The notes under the pieces: generated by a model
What the model was told of the DNA's origin: nothing
What the model saw: only the letters and a program-made list of their open reading frames with translations
The model's database searches: none
Position numbers and translations under genes: made by a program
Assembly (NCBI GenBank): GCA_963576725.1
Contig: OY755237.1
Location: 63,527,423-63,591,422, forward strand
Origin: Azorinus chamasolen
Taxonomy: Eukaryota; Mollusca; Bivalvia; Cardiida; Solecurtidae
Reading direction: 5' to 3'
Length of the DNA: 64,000 nucleotides
Part shown: positions 1 through 11,800 of the stretch, one piece after another
Position numbering within the stretch: position 1 is the first letter of the stretch
How the letters are laid out: each line of letters opens with the position of its first letter

Positions 1-228
1 CGTCAATATACCTACCTGTAAATAGTGAAGACCCAGATGAGACAGCTCCTGCAGGAGCTGTCTCATCAGGGTCTGCACTATTTACAAGTTGATTGTGCAA
101 GCAATGCACTCCACAGCAGTGATTGCACAGCGAAATACTTGCACACAGTGAAGATATATGTAATTATACACCAGGGCATGGGTAAAGAAGGAGAAATGCA
201 TTTTAAAATTCAGCAAGCGAAGGGTTAA
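1..228. mobile_element. PB-A MITE (piggyBac-like), left end outside window
   Basis: The right terminus AGCAAGCGAAGGG plus TTAA is at 212-228. The central palindrome GAGACAGCTCCTGCAGGAGC runs at about 39-66. Its open 67-codon frame recurs in all PB-A copies and is not a gene. Confidence 0.85.
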
Positions 229-303
229 AACTGTTGCACATATGCGCTTCAGCAAGCACAACTGAATCAAATAAACACCGCTGTCCGTGCGTTTGATATA
301 CAT

Positions 304-722
304 TTGACCCTTTCCTTTATATAAACGCATGTTCACACATTTGCAAATAGAGAATACCCCGATCAGATGGCGCCGTCTGATCAATGTCTGCTCTGTTTGC
401 TTATGGTATAATATTCATATCTGGGTCCATGCTTATAAAACGTTTAGTTGAGTCTGAGATCGTTCTCAAGTTTTTGATTGGTCAGATTTGAGCCAAAGGC
501 TCAAATCTGACCAATCAAAAGCTTGAGAACTCAAATCTGACCAATCAAAAGCTTGAGAACAAAACTCAGACTCAACAAAAAGCTTTATAAGCATAGACCC
601 AGATTCTACAGTCTCTGCCTGAGTCAAAACGTCATGTGTTCGTATGCCGTTATAAAAATAATCTTATTAATATTAATGATGTCATTATTTCGTACATGAA
701 TATACAACAGGAAAAGGGTTAA
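304..722. mobile_element. PB-B MITE carrying an inserted foldback element
   Basis: The ends are TTGA-CCCTTTCC and GGAAAAGGG-TTAA. The core is a shortened gcaaatagag...cagatggcgccgtctg palindrome at 340-400. A foldback element interrupts it at about 421-602. Confidence 0.75.
421..602. repeat. Foldback element (FB1) inside PB-B
   Basis: The arms begin gggtccatgcttataaaacg and return as cgttttataagcatggaccc-like sequence. One arm has a duplicated block (CTGACCAATCAAAAGCTTGA). Copies at 1790-1955, 25308-25446, 39783-39950 and (short) 55075-55150. Confidence 0.75.
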
Positions 723-778
723 ACCCCTCTAGCACGACCACAACAATGATATCTAGTTCTGGATATGAAAGGCAGGTT

Positions 779-808
779 TAGTGGCCGTTATAGAGAGGTT
801 TTACTGTA
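779..808. mobile_element. Pogo-like MITE terminus, solo end
   Basis: The sequence tagtggccgttatagagagg followed by TTTTACTGTA is the right end of the 204-bp pogo-like family. The rest is missing. Confidence 0.6.
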
Positions 809-1041
809 CCAAGAAACTCGTTTTTGACCCATTGGAATATAGGAATAGTGGAAAATGTTCTAGAAACACTGTACTAGTGAAAACCGGTGTGAAGAGTAAT
901 GTTCTAGAACACTATTTCAAATCCCTGCTGGGTCCACCAACGCATGCCAGTGTCTAGCTTGAAACGTGCATATGCACGTTGCAAATTAATTGAACGAACT
1001 GCACTTTTATACATATACAATAGAACGTTTCAAGCTCGGTT

Positions 1042-1280
1042 ATTGACCCTTCGCTTGCTGAATTTTAAAATACATTTCTTCTTCTTTACCCATGCCCTGT
1101 TGTATAATTCATATATCTTCACTGTCTACAGGTATTTACTGCTGTGAAGTGTACTGGTTGCACAATCAATTTGTAAATAGTGCAGACCCTGATGAGACAG
1201 CTCCTACAGGAGCTGTCTCATCTGGGTCTTCACTATTTACAGGTACGTATATTGACGTGAATAGCAAGTGAAGGGTTAAA
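1042..1280. mobile_element. PB-A MITE
   Basis: The ends are CCCTTCGCTTGCTG and ATAGCAAGTGAAGGG, flanked by TTGA and TTAA. The central palindrome cctacaggagctgtc is at about 1195-1230. Opposite orientation to the copy at 1-228. Confidence 0.85.
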
Positions 1281-1305
1281 AGAGCGCACGCGTGAACCTT
1301 TTATA

Positions 1306-1402
1306 GCAGGCGGTAGCTTGATGCAGAACAAAAGTTACACAGAAAGCTAAAGATCTTTCTGCGTGACTTTTGTTCTGCATTAAGCTATCACCTGCCTACG
1401 AG
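1306..1402. mobile_element. Pogo-like MITE palindromic core without clear termini
   Basis: The arms GGTAGCTTGATGCAGAACAA and TTGTTCTGCATTAAGCTATC flank a decayed centre. Tip sequences resembling gtggtcgctgtagcgatgt follow at 1420. Confidence 0.6.
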
Positions 1403-1683
1403 ACTAAGAACCTATTTTGTGTGGTCGCTGTAGCGATGTCGTATTGTTTTAATTAATCAGACTATGGAATCAAGAGCATTGAACTCTGTGACAAATCTGG
1501 CGTTTACTGGGTGTTTAAATGTGGTTTTCAAACTTCAAAGCGATTTGTATCATGATTTAATTACGTTTATCACAACAAGCGGAAAAAACAGGCATTACTG
1601 CTTTATACGCTCTGACAACTATTGTCGGCAGTTTCTAGAAATAGAAATATTCCTATTTCTTAAACATTTTACTTCATAGATGC

Positions 1684-2345
1684 GCCTTTTAACGCCTTTG
1701 CAAACAGAGTAGATCCAGATCAGACGGCTCCAATAGGAGCCGTCTGATCAGGGTCTGCTCTATTTGCTTATGGAATGATAAAGATCTGGGTCTATGCTTA
1801 TAAAACTTTTAGTTGAGTCTGAGTTCGTTCTCAAGTTTTTGAAAAACTCAAAGGCTCAAATCTGACCAATCAAAAGCTTGAGAACTTAAATCTGACCAAT
1901 CAAAAGCTTGAGAACGAAACTCAGACTCAACTAAAAGCTTTATAAGCATGGACCCTGATTTTACAGCTTCTGCCATGACCGGGATACCCTGCATACATGG
2001 ACCCTTATAGAAATCAACTTACTGATACTTATTAAGGTCAAGTTCATACATCAAGGTCAGTGGTCAAACCGGGGGCGTACACATCTTGTTTTATCTAGTA
2101 ATAATTCATTAACTCCTTTCTTCATGAATATTCATGTAAGAAATAATGACATAATGATTATTGATAAGATTGATTACATTTTTATAATGAAACCGGACTG
2201 TTTGCTTCTACAAAAACTGTAGAATCAGATCTATCTGCTTATGGAATGATATAGATATGATTTAACAGCTTCTGCCATGACCGGAACACCCTGCGTACAT
2301 GGACCATTATAAAAATCAACTTACTGATACTCATAAAATACTATA
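1684..2345. mobile_element. PB-B MITE remnants with foldback and a second PB-B tail
   Basis: The core gcaaacagagtagatccaga...gctctatttgc is at 1697-1768. FB1 follows at 1790-1955, then two partial PB-B tails sharing catgaccgg.a.accctgc.tacatgg. A dispersed fragment (aaggtcagtggtcaaaccgg...cttgtttta) lies between them. Confidence 0.65.
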
Positions 2346-2533
2346 GGAATATTCATAATATAAAGAGTTATTAAAGTAACCAGATAGGTGGCTTTTTATC
2401 CTAAGAGTCCCCGCATTACGTTAGTTTTCCGTTTGGACTTTGACTGTTCCCAACTATTACTCCCTGATTAATCCCGAACGAACGAAGACAATTTACATAA
2501 AAATAACAATGGTGAGAGATTGGAGGTGAGAAC

Positions 2534-2775
2534 TTAACCATTTACTCCATGAATATTCATGTTATTAATAATGACATCATGCATATTAATTAAATTAACA
2601 TTTAAAATGGCATATTAACACATGCTAATTTGCCAAGGCAGTAATTGTAGAACCAGGTTTTATTTTATTGTATAACAAACAGAGCAGACTCTTATCAGAC
2701 GTCTCCTGTAGGGTCCGTCTGATCTGGGTCTACTCTGATTGCAAAGGCGTCGAAAGGAGTTTTACGGAGGAAAGG
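2534..2775. mobile_element. PB-B (subtype 2) MITE
   Basis: Left side ttaaccatttactccatgaa. The core aacaaacagagcagactc...ggtctactctgattgc is at 2682-2742. The right end ttacggaggaaagg is decayed. Confidence 0.7.
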
Positions 2776-2847
2776 GCCATTGCAAGATGAAAGGCATGCA
2801 GAAAGATCCACATGCATTGAAGACTGAAAAAATATTCATTAAAAATA

Positions 2848-3075
2848 AATAACCCATTCCCTCATATGGGCGCTTTTTACGCCTCTGCAAAATTCACTTG
2901 CTGAAATCATTATGATAAATAGAGCATTTGCTCCTATAGGAGCAAATGCTCTATTTATCACAATGGTTTCAAACTAAACATTTATAAAAAATTCTTTTTC
3001 TCTAGTTAATGCTCCTTTTCGGTAGACTTATTCAAAGAAGTTGGGTCTAAAATAGCTCATGAGATAATGGGTTAG
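2848..3075. mobile_element. PB-C MITE
   Basis: Ends AACCCATTCCCTCAT and ATGAGATAATGGGTTAG. The central near-perfect palindrome is atgataaatagagcatttgc...atttatcac at 2908-2970. Confidence 0.8.
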
Positions 3076-3930
3076 GCAAATGCTAAGTGTTATACTAACA
3101 AGTCATGATTGAACAAGTAGGTAGGTTATTTCCAAATGAGCTACCAATGTGTACAGATGCGAGGAACCACATTGGAATTAATTAGCCAGCGAAAGTCATG
3201 GTTGCACAATCAGTTCTAGGTTTCCGCAATTCTAATTATAGTCCATATAAACATTGTAAAAGAATCAATATGTTTTACCTCATAAATATAATACTGTTTT
3301 TATTTTAGAACATAATTATATTTTATGAGTATGTTTCTCTGATCAAAGAGTATTTATTTTACCGCATTTATATATTCTAAGAGCGCAATAAATGTATTAT
3401 TTATTGAATACTTTTTTATTGAACAGATATAGAAACTCATTGAAAAAAGGTTATTTTTTCCAAAGGAAGAAAGCATTATATGTTTCATACAATATTGAAA
3501 GGCCTTACACATCATAGCTGATCATACATTTTAGTGGACTGATACATGTACCTTTTGATGCTCGATCGTATCACGTTACACACATACATTTAACAATTGT
3601 ACACACTAGGCTAAGGATAGTCTGAGGGTTTAAGCCATGGGGTATCTTATTGTATGACGGAGGGCTTTCCATCTCAGTTTTTCTTTCCATACTGCGTTCA
3701 TATTGTATTACGCAGGCGACTTCCAATTTCATTAATTTACAATGGAGTCTATTTTAAGCGGCCATCATAAAGAGGTCTAATTATGAGTATACAAGGCAGA
3801 ATGTGGCTAGTTCCTATAGCAGCTTCCTGTGTACAAATCTGGGCTCTTCCTCCACCTGTAATTAGCCAAAGACGTCGTGATGTGACTAAAGTACTGTAGA
3901 AACGACGTAAATCCCTATATAATGCGCAAA
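3076..3930. other. Intergenic or intronic sequence with no identified gene
   Basis: AT-rich sequence upstream of the first visible receptor exon. A weak decayed pogo-like segment lies at about 3745-3830 (taagcggccatcataaagag). I see no exon or RNA gene. Confidence 0.4.
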
Positions 3931-4162
3931 TTAACCTTCCGCTTGCTGAATTTTAAAATACATTTCTCCTTCTTTACCCATGCCCTGTTGTATAATAACA
4001 TATATCTTCGCTGCGCAATCACTGCTGTGAAGTGTACTGGTTGCACAATCAATTTGTAAATAGTGCAGACCCTGATGAGACAGCTCCTGCAGGAGCTATC
4101 TCATCTGAGTCTTCACTATTTACAGGTAGGTATATTGGCGCGATTCGCAAGCGAAGAGTTAA
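3931..4162. mobile_element. PB-A MITE with internal deletion
   Basis: TTAA-CCTTCCGCTTGCTG to CGCAAGCGAAGAG-TTAA. The central palindrome is cagctcctgcaggagctatc. A short piece near the tip (gtgtacaagtatt) is missing compared with other copies. Confidence 0.85.
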
Positions 4163-4164
4163 AA

Positions 4165-4312
4165 CATTTTCAAGAATAACTTCTTTTTTTCTCCACCAAA
4201 CCCTGTTGTGAGCACTCTTTAGCTCTCGAAGAGAGGATTCTGCAGAGTACTCACGTCATATATAGGATTTGGTGGAGAAATGACAATTTTAGTACTGGGT
4301 ACATGTACGTTT
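4165..4312. repeat. Foldback element FB2 (CTCCACCAAACCCT hairpin), diverged
   Basis: The arms ctccaccaaaccctgttgtg and catatataggatttggtggag flank an inner gagaggattctgcagag. Family copies at 24355, 33155, 33514, 45104, 60900 and 63780. Confidence 0.7.
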
Positions 4313-4499
4313 ATCTGTTGCTCTGGTCATTGTTAGTACTGATGAGTCTCGCTTATGCGACCGCGTAATTTATTAACACCCGAGTCTGTAAAACAAGTCG
4401 TGGCTTAATACAGGCCACAAGTAATGCAGAACATTCCTGTAGTGGTTTTCTGCATAACCTATATCCTGTATTCAGCTACCAACAGTCCTGTTATAAAAA

Positions 4500-4880
4500 A
4501 ATTTGCTTTGAGAAGTGGTTTTCGGGCTACTTTATTGTACAATGTATTAACGAGTGAGTAATGGATACTTTTGAGAAGTCGTTTTCGGGCTACTTTATTG
4601 TACAATGTATTTACGAGTGAGTGATGAATACTTTTAAGAAGTCGTTTTCGGGCTACTGTATTGTACAATGAATTTACGAGTGAGTAATGGATACTTTTAA
4701 GAAGTCGTTTTCGGGCTAATGTATTGTACAATGTATTTACGAGTAAGTAATGGATACTTTTAAGAAGTGGTTTTCGGGCTACTGTATTGTACAAATGTAT
4801 TTACGAGTGAGTAATGGATACTTTTAAGAAGTCGTTTTCGGGCTACTTTATTGTACAATGTATTTACGAGTGAGTAATGG
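4500..4880. repeat. 63-bp tandem repeat, about six units
   Basis: Units recur at 63-64 bp spacing (ttcgggcta near 4521, 4584, 4647, 4710, 4773 and 4837). Because 63 is a multiple of 3, the minus strand shows a 111-codon open frame, which is a repeat artefact. Confidence 0.92.
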
Positions 4881-4920
4881 ATACAACACCTTAATTAACG
4901 TATTCGCTGAATAGGTTTTT

Positions 4921-5215
4921 ATGGCCACCACCCCATCCCCCCACCCCTACCCCGGTCATAAGAGCGGCATATTGATTTTTGTCGTTTCTGTACGTTCATT
5001 TGTGTGTTGGTTTGTGGACAACTTTAACGTTTGTGATAATTTTGTAGTCGTTGCACATATATACTTCAAACTTGGCATGCATGTGCAGCTTATGGAGGCG
5101 AACATTTTTAGGGGTGAGTTATTGAGGTCAATGCCATATATCAAGGTCAAAGGTCAAACCGGGGGCACAGTGTTTCACAAACACATCTTGTTTTATTTAG
5201 TAATAATTCATTAAC
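4921..5215. repeat. Dispersed repeat, inverted copy at 48340-48545
   Basis: Shared blocks include acttcaaacttggcatgcat, gtgcagcttatggaggcgaa and ggtcaaaggtcaaaccgggg, all found in reverse orientation near 48.4 kb. It ends cttgttttatttag. Class unknown. Confidence 0.7.
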
Positions 5216-5591
5216 CCCTTCATGAATATTTATGTTAGAAATAATGACATAATAAATAATGATTAGATTGATTACATGTGTATAATGACACGGGAGTGTT
5301 TGTTTCTACAAAAACTGTAGAATCAGATCTATATCACGTCATAAGCAAATAGAGCAAACCCTGTTACGATGTTGAAACATGGATATTTAGGTGTGTTTAG
5401 GTTTTATAATCCGAAGCGTTTGAGAAGCATTTTATGACAATGGCAATAGAAAAACAGTAAATGTCTGCTCATTAATAAAAATGGCATATGAAACGTTTCC
5501 GAGATTGGAATTACCTTCATGGAGTCGTATAGAATCGAAACATTTTTTTATTTGTTAGATGTAAATTTGAATTATGTTGCACTTTTTTCAG

Positions 5592-5710
5592 ATTTAATGA
5601 AAACATTTACAATGGCTGCTGTGGTAACGTTTAACAAGGACATGACAGCCGGTTTAAGGGACACCTCCACCACTGAATACACTGGCTTTACGATGAACTT
5701 GGGGGTTCAG
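5592..5710 (+). CDS. Adhesion GPCR exon (E1 seen): N-terminal half of SEA domain
   Basis: The acceptor is a T-rich tract ending ttttttcag; the donor is cag/gtatgt. The exon starts in phase 1 and ends in phase 0. It encodes residues 1-40, including [11 protein letters not shown] and STTEYTGF, which match the start of a SEA domain (a beta strand, then the 'L.D..S.EY..L' helix). An in-frame ATG at 5519 extends this frame to the left, but that stretch looks intronic and supplies the polypyrimidine tract. The real start codon and any signal peptide should be upstream of the window. Confidence 0.85.
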
Positions 5711-5773
5711 GTATGTTGTATAGTTTTACATTTACTTATTGTTATTACTAAATTAGTATTCTTGTTGTTTATA

Positions 5774-5805
<32 letters not shown>

Positions 5806-8800
5806 GTTATTATCATTATTATTTTAATTATTATTATTATTTTTATTATATTATTATTATTGTTGTTGTTATTATTATTATTCCCATATCCCCTAGGAGC
5901 TTTTTGCATGACTTTCACACTGCATTAGGCTGTCACATGTAACCAATACCGATATTAACCCTTCTCTTGCTATTCACGTCAATATACCTACCTGTAAATA
6001 GTGAAGACCCAGATCCTGCAGGAGCTGTCTCATCAGGGTCTACCTGTAAATAGTGAAGACCCAGATGAGACAGCTCCAGCAGTGGCTGTCTCATCAGGGT
6101 CTGCACTATTTACAAATTGATTGTGCAACCAGTGCACTCCACAGCAGTGATTACACAGCGAAATACTTGTACACAGTGAAGATATGTGTAATTATACAAC
6201 AGCGCATGGGTAAAGAAGGAGAAATGCATTTTAGAATTCAGCAAGCGAAGGGTTAATACTTAATGGAAGGTCCGGTTCAGAGGGGTTTTACTGTACAGAC
6301 ATTAAACACCCATTTCAAATGAAATTTTTTCACACCACCATGATCAAGATCAATATGTGCGAAGTTATTAAAACTTCCGAGTTTGTGTCTGACTTACATT
6401 CTAATATATCTGATTTGCTACATTTTTCATTTTAGCTAAAAGCTGACCAATACTATGCTTTAGAATGTAATCAGACTCAAACAAAAATGTTTTACACCCT
6501 CTGAACATGGCAAGTGTTTTGTTTTTACTGTCAGATTAAAACAGACATTTTGAAGAAGGCAAATCAGTCTAGATCCTGATCACAGAGCAGGGTGCCCAGT
6601 TTACACTAGTCTAATTCTTCTGTATTCAAACCATTTCCGAGTAGAATAGTCCGTCATTATTTATTGGTAGAGTCCATACAGTATAAAAAGAATCTGAATG
6701 ACAAACAGAGCAGACCCTGATCAGAGTGTGACTGTACACTGTTTGCAAATGCCAGTTCACTCGTGTCCCGCATCCAAATGGTTAGTGCACAGTAGAATCT
6801 ATCTTAAACCATTCCCTCATAGATTATTTTTAGATCCAACCTCTTTGAATAAATCTACCGTAAAGGAGCATTTTAACTACAGAAAAGGAACTTTTTAGAA
6901 TTGTGTAGTTCTGAAACCATTGTGATAAATAGAGCATTTGCTCCTTAGGAGCAAATGCTCTATTTATCACAAGGGTTTCAACAAGTGACTTTTACAGAGG
7001 CGTATTTATGGAGGAATCTGTTAACGTGGTAGTATCTACAGAAATAATGTGTTTATATGCTGAAAAGAGGTACATGTATATCGCAAGAAGACCAGTCGAA
7101 TAAACACCGAGAAAGACAATAATTTCATGGCTTGCGTTTTATTTTCGTTACATGTAACTGTTCAACCAAGGTCGATAATATTTTTTGTTATCGTTGAAAA
7201 CGGTTAATATTGTATCACATGCAGGGGCTTTTTGTGACATAAGTTAAAGTTGACAATATTCAAAATACTGCTTGAACATAACAAGTATAAAGTTGTATGA
7301 TAGTATTGAAAACATGCGTTCATTGTAGGGACTTCCTCTTTAAGAGTTCTTTTATTGACTGGGCACACAAATCTTAAAAAGTAGGTGGTTGCTTAATGCT
7401 GGACAAAACGCTTTTGACCTGCGTTAACCCATTACCTCATAGGCTATTTTAGATACAACCTCTTTGAATAAATCTACCGAAAAGGAGCATTAACTAGAGA
7501 AAAGGAAAAAATAAGAATTTTGTAGTTTGAAACCATTGTGATAAATAGAGCATTTGCTCCTATAGGAGAAAATGCTCTATTTATCACAATGGTTTCACAA
7601 AGTGACTTTTACAGAGTCGTCAAGAGTCGTCAATATGAGGGAATGGGTTAAGCTACCACCCACCGTACAGATCCATAATAAGACCCTTTTTATGGTCGCT
7701 TAAGACAGGTTCTGCTTTATACTATCCGGTCAAGACCGGTCATTCTGTATTTTACATTTGAATTGTCCGATCAAGACTAGTTCTCCTGTTTTGTAATGAT
7801 GCTGATTTATTCTTCCCAGGTCTACAACTACATTTATGGATTAAACGGCAGCTACTCCGTTGAATTTGTGAAATTGAAGGAACTGACTGGAAATAATGCG
7901 TAAGTCTAGTGGTTTTGCGGAACATGCTATAGGAACGTTCAATTTTACTTTCACCTTGCTTTAAACAGCCACCTGTCCTATATACCAACTAAGTAACAAC
8001 ATTTAGTGGCCGTTATAAAGAGGGTTTACTGTAGTCCTTATCCCATGGAACAAAATGCAATTTGGAGCAAAGCTTACTTAGATCTACTACATATTCATGG
8101 TGGTCCGGTCCCGCAAAGCCTGATAAGGGTTATAGATTCTAGTAGATACGCTGTTGAAATGCATTTATTTTCGAATATTTGACTCAATATGTAATCTTTT
8201 ATTGTTTAATTTGCTTAAGTAACTCACTAACGTTTTATATTAGCAGTAATAAGTTTAATTAGCGATGGTCGCAATGGGAATAAGGGATTTATAAATATAC
8301 AGTAAAACTCGGATAGTTCAAACATAAAATCAAGTATCTATATCGGGTTTAACCCTTTCCCTTATATAAGCGCATTTTGACGCATCTGCAAACAGAGTAG
8401 ACCCAGATCAGACGGATCCTATAGGAGCCGTCTAATCAGGATCTGCACTGTTTGCTTACAGTGTAAATAGATCAAATTCTATAGCTTATGCCTGAGGCAA
8501 AATGTCCTGTGTTCATATGCCAAAATAAAAACTAAATTTATCAATATTCATGACGTCATTATTTCATACATGAATATACATCAGGGAAAGGGTTAAGACA
8601 TGTGGCAGCTCAATGCAGGGTGAAAGTCAAGCGAAAATGAGTTTTTTTGCATGATTTTCACCCTGCATTAAGCAATCACCTACATAAATAAGCAAAAATG
8701 CTTCATAACTAAAATTTCAAAGTATGGAGTTTTTACTGTACATGTACTTATCTTCGGTGTTAAATATCTATTAACTCTTTCCCTGTTCTATATTTATTAC

Positions 8801-11800
8801 AAATATCAATACCTACTGAGTATTCATGGACAAAACAGTTATATTGAAGCCATTTTAGAAACTAAAGACACATACCTTCGAAATTCCATTAGCAAACAGA
8901 GCATACCCTGATCAGACGGCTCCTATAGGGGCTGTCTGATCTGGATCTACTTTGTTAGTAAATGTGTTTATATAAGGGAAAGGGTTAACATGGTCTTTCC
9001 ACAGCATTACTTCCATCATCCCTATTGTCATCATCATCATCATAACCATCATCATCACGTCTACCTAATTTAATATGTTGTTATGACCATGTTGGTGTAT
9101 GTTTTATGTTGAAATAATTATGTCGATGTATATGTCTACAGTAGCACCTGTCTTAAGTGGCCAGTCATTTATTGAACATAGGAGTCTTAAAAAGAAGACG
9201 ATTGCCTAATTCAGGGCAAAGGTAATGTTTGGTTTGGATCCTAATGAGGTGTCTAAAATTGACTGAAGCTGTTTGTAAATATGAGTCGTGTCGCGCGTTC
9301 AAAGTGTAGGCGTGCCCAAAATATTTAGCTCATAGGCAATATGCAGTTGACTGGTTCAAATATGTTTACGTATAAATAAAAGTATTCTCGAGGGGAGTAC
9401 CAATCAGTACTGATAGCGCTGATAGCTAAACTGCATACAAGCGTGCATCTGCAATATCGCAGTCGCTATTCTTCTAAGCGCGGACCTGTTTGGCATTAAT
9501 TTTGCAAACAGCTTGAATTCAGACCTGATCTGGATCCAAAATGTTTCTCAGAACTTCTAAGAATCGGAAGTAAATACAAATGTTTAGTAAATAAGAGTTT
9601 TAGAAGAAACAGTTGTAAATGTATTGCAGAATAATAGTTAATGGAATAGATTTGTTAAATTGTCTCCAGGGGCATAGCTAACGATACGCACTTACGCACG
9701 TGCGTAACACCAATCTGAAAGGTGAAAACATTGTTATTAGTCTTTGATAAACATTCTGTCTTGTCATATAGGCCTTAATACACTCCTTCATACTGAGACC
9801 TTTTGGTGCCTCTGTAAAAGCCACCTTTTGAAACCATTGGGATAAATAGAGCATTTGCTCCTATAGGAGCAAATGCTCTATTTATCACAATGGTTTCGAA
9901 ACTACACTATTCTAAGCATGTCCGCGGATCCCTATAGCCACGATGCATACATTACAGTTGTATTCAGCTACTGTCCTGGTCTCTACCTGTTGTTTTCTGT
10001 GAACATTTCTGCGAACCTTTGCACTTTATCTACCCTTGGCGAATTCTCAGAATAGCTTTCAGCATGAATTTCACCCTACATTAAGCTGCAACATGTCTCC
10101 AAGGCCGATAATTGTACTAACCTGAACGTCTAGTTTAGAGATATTTTATAATGAAAACTATAGTTTAATACTCTAATAACTACATTCTCACCATCCTCGT
10201 TTCAAAGATAGAAGGGCACAGACAAATATACAGACACAATGCTCTTGTCTTTTCTTATAAAGGGAAGGCGTTATGCGCATGCATGACAAACTACAGGGAT
10301 GACAAAAATGGAAGCAATAAACTGACATTTGTAAAGTATAGAACCAATTGTTTAGTAATTTACATTACGCATCAGCGGGTAAAGTCAATTCCAAACTGCA
10401 CTTAAGCGTCGAAGAACAAAATAAGATTGTCTACGTGTTTACGCATGTGAGACCAGACGACAGACACCCCAGGCAGCTGCAGATGATGTGCTTGTGATCT
10501 CTTAGGTGTAGAGACTCATTTGGCACTACACGGAGTTATGTATTTTGATGATATTTAGAATCCACGACCTTCCCCCCCCCCCCTTGCACCCAAGTATCCA
10601 TATGCATCACTTTAACCCATTTGCTCCCATGATCCCATATATGGGACGTAGACAAACAGTGTATACTCTGATCAGACGCCACATAATGCGACGTCTGATC
10701 AGAGTCTACACTGTTTGCTGATAGGAAATTCAATATAAAATAGAATAAAAATGAAAATTTAGACCAAGCATCACTTAGATAAAAGCTAGACTAATCCAAT
10801 ATATAAGAATGGAAGAATCCACTGGGAGCAAATGGGTTAAACAAACACTCATAACTCAAATGGATCTGTCACGAGTTGTCATCTGTGATAAACGTTTCTT
10901 AGCCCATTTGCTCCCAGTGGATTCTTCCATGCTTATATATTGGATTATTCCATTTTTAGCTCCACTTTTTCAAAAAGTGGAGGTATTGTCATGACCCTCT
11001 CGTCGGCGTCGGCGTCGGCGTCGGCGTTGGTTAACCTTTTTGTTAAGGTCCTTTTCTCAGAAACCATCAAAGATATTTGGTTCATATTTGTTATGTATGT
11101 TTACTATCACAAGGGGAACCCATTTCACAAGGGTAGGTAACTCTAAAATTAATTTTGTCATAGTTATGCCCCTTTTTCGACTTAGAATTTTCATTGTTGG
11201 TTAAGTTTTATGTTCAGGTCCATGTCACAGAAACTGTCAAAGATATTTGGTTCATCTTTGGTATACATATTAACTATTACAAGGGGAACCCATTTCACAA
11301 GGGTAGGTAACCCTAAAATTAATTTTACCATAGTTATGCCCCTTTTTCGACTTGCACTTTTCATTGTTGGTTAAGTTTTATGTTCAGGTCCATGTCTCAG
11401 AAACTGTCCAAGATATTTGGTTCATCTTTGGTATACATATTAACTATTACAAGGGGGACCCATTTCACAAGGGTAGGTAACCCTAAAATTAATTTTGCTG
11501 TTGTTATCTCCCCTTTCTGACTTAGACTTCCACTACACTATCCAGCACTAAAGAAAGTGGAGCGCGCTGTCTGCGGACAGCTCTTGTTATCTAAGGGGTG
11601 CCTGGTCAAAATGCTCAATTTCGTTTTGTTTTTATATTGAAATTCCTATCAGCAAACAGCGTGGACTCTGATAAGACGCCGCATTATGCGGCGTCTGATC
11701 AGAGTCTACACTGTTTGCCTAAGTCCCATATATGGGATCGTGGGAGCAAATGGGTTAAACAGTCCAGAAAAAGTAGACTAATCGACAGTAGAGTGTTCCA

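Noticed and set aside
25..228. A 67-codon ORF recurring in many places with near-identical protein
   Set aside because: It lies wholly inside PB-A MITEs (also at 6053, 34117, 37077 and 44815), crosses the hairpin core and ends at the terminal repeat. Repetition reflects the transposon copies, not a gene family.
4459..4794. 111-codon minus-strand ORF with repeated ARKRLLKSIHYSLVN peptides
   Set aside because: It is the translation of the 63-bp tandem repeat, which stays open because its length is a multiple of three.
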